Shown here: piece by piece, positions 8,701 to 11,592 of the stretch
Numbering within the stretch: the first letter of the stretch is position 1
How the letters are laid out: each line of letters opens with the position of its first letter
NCBI GenBank assembly: GCA_023145395.1
Contig: JAGLDW010000762.1
Span: 1 to 11,592 of the forward strand
Source: Lentisphaeria bacterium
GTDB taxonomy: Bacteria > Verrucomicrobiota > Lentisphaeria > Oligosphaerales > Lenti-02
Direction of reading: 5' to 3'
DNA: 11,592 nucleotides
The notes under the pieces: generated by a model
What the model was told of the DNA's origin: nothing
The model's database searches: none
What the model saw: the letters and a program-made list of their open reading frames with translations, nothing else
Position numbers and translations under genes: made by a program

Positions 8701-9117
8701 TCCGACCACGCTGATCAGTTCTGTTGCTGCTCTGTCGGCGCCGGCTTCGTCGCTGTAGCCGACCAGAATGACATTGTGCCCAGTCCCGAATGGATCGCAC
8801 AGTGTTCGCAACTCGTACCCACCGGGCCCCGGATACCACAGGTCGGTCGCGCACAGGAAGCGGTAGTAGAAGTCACGCATGCATTCGCTGTCGGCCAAGT
8901 TGCCGACCACGAAAAGTGGTCCCCGAGCCTCAACCATGCACTCCGGCGATGGGTTGTCCCGGAGAACGGCACTCAGACCCGCAGCGCGCAACGCCTCGTG
9001 AATCCGTCCTGCGGCGCATTTCCCGTGGGTGCTCGACGGTGCCACGACCGCGATGTTCGCCACATTCGCCAGCACTGTTTTCGGAACGATCCGGCGGGGT
9101 CTCTCAATCATCGCCAT
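5749..9117 (-). CDS. Heparinase II/III-like polysaccharide lyase fused to a PQQ-like beta-propeller
   Basis: Predicted 1122-residue multi-domain protein. From the chosen start: an alpha/beta domain (about 20-140) with LFVVGNLAD and GPGGYELRTLCDPFGTGHN, an alpha/alpha-toroid (about 150-435), a beta-sandwich (about 477-742), a proline/alanine-rich linker (about 743-763) and a propeller (about 767-1122). The toroid holds NHELFPALALAY near 281-292, where H282 is a candidate active-site residue. The sandwich has GGGSHAYADAAGILDY (about 503-518), resembling the heparinase II/III metal-site region but with H507-x-Y509-x-D511 where HxHxD is common. Propeller blades show recurrent patterns such as DGTVLLLDPDGTQRW (about 791-805) and FVLCYDLDGQPLW (about 1039-1051). 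Heparinase II/III family proteins cleave uronic-acid polysaccharides; the substrate here is unknown, and PQQ binding is not implied. No signal peptide is visible from ATG 9117, so the protein appears cytoplasmic unless exported otherwise. ATG 9186 is in frame but lacks a ribosome site; AAGGAAACGAGAGAAAG precedes 9117. It converges on the glycosidase gene with 34 bases between. Confidence 0.78.
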   Translation of the reverse strand: MAMIERPRRIVPKTVLANVANIAVVAPSSTHGKCAAGRIHEALRAAGLSAVLRDNPSPECMVEARGPLFVVGNLADSECMRDFYYRFLCATDLWYPGPGGYELRTLCDPFGTGHNVILVGYSDEAGADRAATELISVVGDELPHLKTVECTRLPLADAEANQFREDKLPETDWQIANSQLGDRKGYLYYLTGEPSLGEAYRQSWRAIVACGYEKTEKIVQTHLFSLSRIIPLLLIEHMDLFSEDERLAITQFLYGWAESEEGYRHVERCPRVRSPHTPRQNHELFPALALAYTADHFRTHYPELPGPDRWEAATKMAFAPYGSSWKPLCDGLCHGWWLSQPAMLDYALRDPQHRYFEEGGARTAAECAMAVVNNQGWLVSAGDSDLRRQFPGPSLRMAGSYYGDGRCHFVHNLADANRRLICLGVPARAFADGVQPEEPTDMIGTTVVPVDPLVYNIWDKDPAQAVGAVETAPDAPIEQCFDKLAVRSGWGIDDDYLLLDGLGGGSHAYADAAGILDYSRLGLSLIVSEDSFVCSAPEAHSIVTVNRDGECGVIPGFAILEANTADDSGNTYLRMKLKGCAGADWVRELFLEVGSCLVIRDTVIARQPGDFAVESHLRTPAEIELSGREAVCRRQSPTAGNCELRMTCLEQEATCHMLRDPVHLRYKSAENQSLWRRRYHTDDVVLMDFVSRRAVRLEAGESVSLTHLVQLCTATDQQLHLREKGGALEIVEGDEVRRLEVCRRGSPPPATAAPARAPSQRTAREFLACESRVTALCPVAGGGVAVGSEDGTVLLLDPDGTQRWSMTMSGSVHDIGTAPVDSPMLVVGHGPDLLTALDLHGNIVWHTRIEREPCPWPWWELPTPMAVQVAGGMDADKPFFAVGCGDIKMRGYDGAGNEIWRQRYNEGVPGRVRVFDVDGSGKHRAVVGGDILSDTAACRIWDPDGRLCASLDVETWTSNMTALSFGSANDRPLMACGANRGNNLHLFDMSRIDLDGAGEKKTAPGSDPRLWMKQLGGRVNGIHILSASTGVVAGTSQGFVLCYDLDGQPLWHALRPRAVDHVAPFGSETLVLDSDGRMDVFAASGAMSPLGQLPARCTKVVQACGGLVLACDRSIQFIGNHK

Positions 9118-9161
9118 TGGCTTTCTCTCGTTTCCTTCAGCTTCGGAGCGGTTACATTGCC

Positions 9162-9283
9162 GAGTATGCGGTTTCGTTCTTGTCATGGTGAAGTCGCATC
9201 AACGTGCAGAACTTCGGTCAGGTGACATGCAAGAGTATATCTCCTCTTGCGTTCGTTGTCCGTGCCGACCCTAAAGAGTATTT
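9162..9283 (+). repeat. Three direct copies of GAGTAT in the divergent intergenic region
   Basis: GAGTAT occurs at 9162-9167, 9233-9238 and 9276-9281. The last two extend to AAGAGTATWT (9231-9240 and 9274-9283), exactly 43 bases apart, close to four helical turns. The middle copy overlaps the left arm and spacer of the GCAAGAG dyad. The placement suits repeated regulator half-sites, though chance cannot be excluded for a 6-base word. Confidence 0.35.
9229..9250. promoter_or_regulatory. Candidate operator: 7-bp dyad in the divergent intergenic region
   Basis: GCAAGAG (9229-9235) and CTCTTGC (9244-9250) form a perfect inverted repeat with an 8-base AT-rich spacer, 22 bases overall. It lies between the divergent heparinase-like and EEP-family genes, 111 bases from one start codon and 48 from the other, where a dimeric regulator could control both. 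No regulator gene is in the window, and no convincing -35/-10 pair is visible beside it. Confidence 0.4.
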
Positions 9284-9298
9284 GAAGGATCGATTAGC

Positions 9299-9988
9299 AT
9301 GAAGATCATCTCTCTCAACATCGAGTTTGCGAAAAACACGACGCCTGCGGAAACCGCATATGCCTTCCGGCCCCTGCAAGCGGATGCGGTTCTCTTCAAC
9401 GAGGTGCCTGGTGGCGACTGGACTGCGCGCGTGGGCGCGGAACTCGGCATGGAGCATGCGTATTGCGGGAAGATCTCGTCGGCCAACCATGTGGACAAGT
9501 ACAAATCCATCCTGAGTCGAACGCCGCTTTTCGAGACAAGGGAGACTCTGGTGGAGGGGACAGGCTGGAATCCCATCTCGGTGGTCCGCGCGAAGACGAC
9601 GATCGGCGCAACCACCATCGCCCTCTATGCCCTCCATATTCCCGGACGCCCCGAGCGGGAAGGTAGTGCCTGCGACTTTCTGGCCGGAACGATCATGCGG
9701 GACGAGCCCTGCGAGAATGTGATCGCAGGCGGAGACTACAACAATCTGCAAGCAGACGAGCCTCTGGCCGCGATGCGAGATGCGGGATTCTGCTCGATGT
9801 GGAGCGAACTGGACATCGACACAAGCCAGCTATTCACCTACAACGCCATGGATCCGGAACAGCGCAGCGAAGTCATCGACCATTTCTTTGTGCGTTCGGA
9901 CACGGGCCTCCGCATTGTCGATGGTGGTGTGGTCGAACTCGCCACCCCCCTGGCCGATCACAAACCCATCTGGATTGAACTGGTCTGA
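9299..9988 (+). CDS. Endonuclease/exonuclease/phosphatase (EEP) family protein
   Basis: Predicted 229-residue protein of the EEP superfamily: metal-dependent hydrolases that cleave phosphodiester or phosphomonoester bonds in nucleic acids, phospholipids or inositol phosphates. The catalytic set is visible in order: N7 in SLNIE, E35 in FNEVP for metal binding, H113 in LHIPGR, D146 and N148 in GGDYNN, D194-H195 in VIDHFF, and the terminal D220-H221 in ADHKPIW. No signal peptide or membrane segment is seen, so cytoplasmic location is likely. GAAGGA (9284-9289) lies nine bases before the ATG. The protein is near the minimum length for an EEP catalytic domain and lacks extra domains, so substrate cannot be chosen between DNA, lipid and other phosphoesters. 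It is divergent from the heparinase-like gene and convergent with the GH3 gene, and appears monocistronic. Confidence 0.85.
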   Translation: MKIISLNIEFAKNTTPAETAYAFRPLQADAVLFNEVPGGDWTARVGAELGMEHAYCGKISSANHVDKYKSILSRTPLFETRETLVEGTGWNPISVVRAKTTIGATTIALYALHIPGRPEREGSACDFLAGTIMRDEPCENVIAGGDYNNLQADEPLAAMRDAGFCSMWSELDIDTSQLFTYNAMDPEQRSEVIDHFFVRSDTGLRIVDGGVVELATPLADHKPIWIELV

Positions 9989-10012
9989 GACACCTCCCCC
10001 TCCTTCCCTAGG

Positions 10013-10126
10013 GTCGGCGCGGAAATAACTTCACACTCTGAGTTTTGTTTTGAGGATTGCTGATGCAAGGCATCTTTGGAGTGCGCAGGCCTGCCTGCGC
10101 TTTCCTGCGGAGATGCCTGCGCCGAC
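10013..10126. repeat. 114-base element of nested inverted repeats (possible REP/MITE-like element)
   Basis: Three inverted repeats are nested one within another. The outer pair is GTCGGCGC (10013-10020) with GCGCCGAC (10119-10126). The middle pair is GGCATCT (10069-10075) with AGATGCC (10111-10117), extendable by two G-T pairs and one G-C pair. The inner pair is GCGCAGGC (10083-10090) with GCCTGCGC (10093-10100). All can form together. CCTGCG appears three times in the 3' half (10094, 10104, 10116). No clear target-site duplication flanks the outer pair. It fills most of the 200 bases between two convergent genes, the usual place for bacterial palindromic repeats; a structured RNA or terminator is the alternative. 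Confidence 0.5.
10083..10103. terminator. Candidate terminator hairpin between convergent genes
   Basis: GCGCAGG and CCTGCGC form a strong 7-bp stem with a 4-base loop, followed on the plus strand by only TTT. It stands 94 bases after the EEP stop codon and 85 bases after the GH3 stop codon on the other strand. The short T-run makes an intrinsic terminator uncertain, but location and stability fit termination from one or both sides. The weaker stem GATGC-aag-GCATC (10062-10074), also followed by TTT, is a competing fold. Confidence 0.35.
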
Positions 10127-10188
10127 GCCGGGACAACGAAAACACTTGGCACTGACAAATGCGATGCAAGGTCATTTCGCAGCAAGTA

Positions 10189-11592
10189 TCAATACGCCAA
10201 TGTCTGTGGTAGGCCAGTGAGCTGAAAAGCATCGTCCAGCAGATTTGAGGCGACTAGTGTTTCACTGCGCGGGCCGGGTTGCCGGCCCCCGACGAATACC
10301 TGGAGCTGGCCGGGCTCCAGGACACGCCTGCCTGCATCGTCGATCAGCGACATGTGTCGCGGCGTCAGCGTAAAATGCACGACTCGGCTCTCCCCCGCAG
10401 TCAATTTCACGCGTTCGAATCCGCGCAATTCGTGCCGTGGGGTCTCGCTGGATGCCTCGGGATCCCGGAGGTACAACTGCACGACCTCATCGCCATCGCA
10501 GTCTCCGATATTGGTGACCGTGATCGATACGTCCACGCTTGCGCCCACGGCCATCTCTCTGGCGCTCAGCCGCAGGTCACTGTAGGCGAACTGCGTGTAG
10601 CTCAGTCCGAAGCCGAACGGATAGAGCGGCTCGCCCTCGAAGTAGCGGTACGTGCGTCCGGCCATGGCATAGTCGGTGAAGGGCGGCAAATCATCCATGG
10701 ACTTGTAGAACGTGACCGGCAGACGGCCCCCGGGGCAGTAGTCCCCAAAAAGCACCTCGGCCACGGCGCGCCCGCCTTCGCCACCCGGATACCACGCCTC
10801 GACAATGGCCGGCACATTCGCATCCGCCCAGGAAATGGCCACGGCGCTGCCGTTGCACAGCACCATGACGATGGGCGTGCCCGTGGCGTGCACCGCTTCG
10901 AGCAATTCCTGCTGGCAGTCGTACAAGTCGATGCGGACACGGTCTCCACCTCCGTCGGAGTTGGCCACATCTCCCTCTTCACCTTCCACACGTGGGGACA
11001 AGCCCATGCACAGGATGACGACGTCGGCACGTTCGGCGGCGGCCACGGCTTCGCCCAAGCGGCGATTCCCCTTGCCGACCCAAGGCGTGCCGGGCTGGTC
11101 AAAGAGCGAAGAACCCTCCGCGTACCAGACTCGCGTGCCGGGCTTGACCGCATTCTGGATGCCCTGGAGCAAGGTCACATGCCGCGACGGCGTGCCGAAA
11201 TAGTTGCCGACGAGAACGTCCATCGAGTCCGCGTTGGGCCCGATGACGGCGATGGATTTGATGGCGTTCCGGTCCAGGGGCAGCATGTCGTCGTCGTTCT
11301 TCAGCAGCACGATGGACTCGCGCGCCATTTCGAGCGCCAGAGCGTGGTGCTCCTCGCAATCGTTGACCTCGTACGGAATGCGGGTGTAGGGGACCTCTTC
11401 CGAGGGGTCGAACATGCCCAGCCGCATACGCATCGTCATGAGGTTGACCACGGCCTGGTCCACGAAATCCTCCTCGAGCAGTCCGGTCTTCACTGCCTCC
11501 TCGAGGTCACGATAGACCTCGCCGCAGTTCAGATCGCAGCCCCAACGCACTGCGGCAGCCGTTGACTCCCGGCCGTCGGCGGTCACTTTGTG
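10189..11592 (-). CDS. GH3 family glycosidase (beta-xylosidase/beta-glucosidase type), 3' part only
   Basis: The C-terminal 467 residues are visible; the gene runs past the right edge, and GTG at 11586 is an internal valine codon, not a start. Counting from the edge, the end of the N-terminal GH3 barrel shows CDLNCG (about 19-24) and RLGMFD (about 57-62). The C-terminal alpha/beta-sandwich follows with ESIVLLKND (about 92-100), VIGPNAD, GLSPRVEGEEG (about 197-207) holding candidate acid/base glutamates, and NGSAVAISWAD. Then comes AWYPGGEGGRAVAEVLFGDY, followed by TYRYFEGEPLYPFGFGLSY. A fibronectin III-like domain closes the protein (about 355-450). The SDW nucleophile region lies outside the window. 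Overall pattern matches beta-xylosidase-type GH3 enzymes, which release terminal xylose, glucose or related sugars from oligosaccharides; exact specificity and export cannot be judged without the N-terminus. Its 3' end faces the EEP gene across a palindrome-rich gap. Confidence 0.93.
   Translation of the reverse strand, partial: HKVTADGRESTAAAVRWGCDLNCGEVYRDLEEAVKTGLLEEDFVDQAVVNLMTMRMRLGMFDPSEEVPYTRIPYEVNDCEEHHALALEMARESIVLLKNDDDMLPLDRNAIKSIAVIGPNADSMDVLVGNYFGTPSRHVTLLQGIQNAVKPGTRVWYAEGSSLFDQPGTPWVGKGNRRLGEAVAAAERADVVILCMGLSPRVEGEEGDVANSDGGGDRVRIDLYDCQQELLEAVHATGTPIVMVLCNGSAVAISWADANVPAIVEAWYPGGEGGRAVAEVLFGDYCPGGRLPVTFYKSMDDLPPFTDYAMAGRTYRYFEGEPLYPFGFGLSYTQFAYSDLRLSAREMAVGASVDVSITVTNIGDCDGDEVVQLYLRDPEASSETPRHELRGFERVKLTAGESRVVHFTLTPRHMSLIDDAGRRVLEPGQLQVFVGGRQPGPRSETLVASNLLDDAFQLTGLPQTLAY

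Noticed and set aside
7498..9225. Plus-strand open frame of 575 codons opposite the heparinase-like gene
   Set aside because: It mirrors the codon pattern of the real minus-strand gene and shows no recognisable domain or ribosome site.
10279..11565. Plus-strand open frame of 428 codons opposite the GH3 gene
   Set aside because: The minus strand encodes unmistakable GH3 motifs; the plus-strand product looks like antisense translation.

Overview
The window carries six protein genes and very little else: a three-gene plus-strand block (ResB-like protein, CcsA, very large secreted glycosidase-like protein), a long minus-strand heparinase-like/propeller gene convergent with it, a small plus-strand endonuclease/exonuclease/phosphatase (EEP) family gene divergent from the heparinase-like gene, and the 3' two thirds or so of a minus-strand GH3 glycosidase that runs off the right edge. 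No tRNA, rRNA, CRISPR array, transposase or integrase could be recognised. The DNA is GC-rich, and its long open antisense frames are mostly a by-product of that. The mix of System II cytochrome c assembly genes, a giant multi-domain secreted carbohydrate enzyme, a heparinase II/III-like enzyme fused to a propeller, and a GH3 enzyme suggests a polysaccharide-degrading bacterium of the PVC group (Lentisphaerota, Kiritimatiellota, Verrucomicrobiota or Planctomycetota). That placement is inference from gene style, not from a marker gene.

Left block, 1-5714: a plausible sigma70-type promoter (56-85) precedes resB (153-1085), which overlaps ccsA (1072-1938). These two encode the membrane complex that carries heme outward and attaches it to CxxCH motifs of exported apocytochromes. 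Only 29 bases later comes a 1248-residue exported protein with a TIM-barrel resembling the GH101/GH129 alpha-N-acetylgalactosaminidase group. Unexpectedly, it carries one CVICH heme c motif between two N-terminal beta domains. The spacing suggests cotranscription, so the heme-attachment machinery and a possible heme-bearing glycosidase may be linked.

Middle, 5749-9298: a minus-strand protein of about 1122 residues joins an N-terminal alpha/beta domain, an alpha/alpha-toroid with a heparinase II/III-like beta-sandwich, a proline-rich linker and a PQQ-like beta-propeller, with no visible export signal. The 181-base divergent region beyond its start holds a 7-bp dyad with an 8-base spacer and three copies of GAGTAT, a candidate shared operator region.

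Right, 9299-11592: the EEP-family gene converges on the GH3 gene. The 200 bases between them contain a 114-base element built from three nested inverted repeats, which may be a REP/MITE-like element, a bidirectional terminator, or both. The carbohydrate genes together look like a glycan-utilisation neighbourhood, possibly for mucin, glycosaminoglycan or other complex glycans. No substrate can be fixed from sequence alone.
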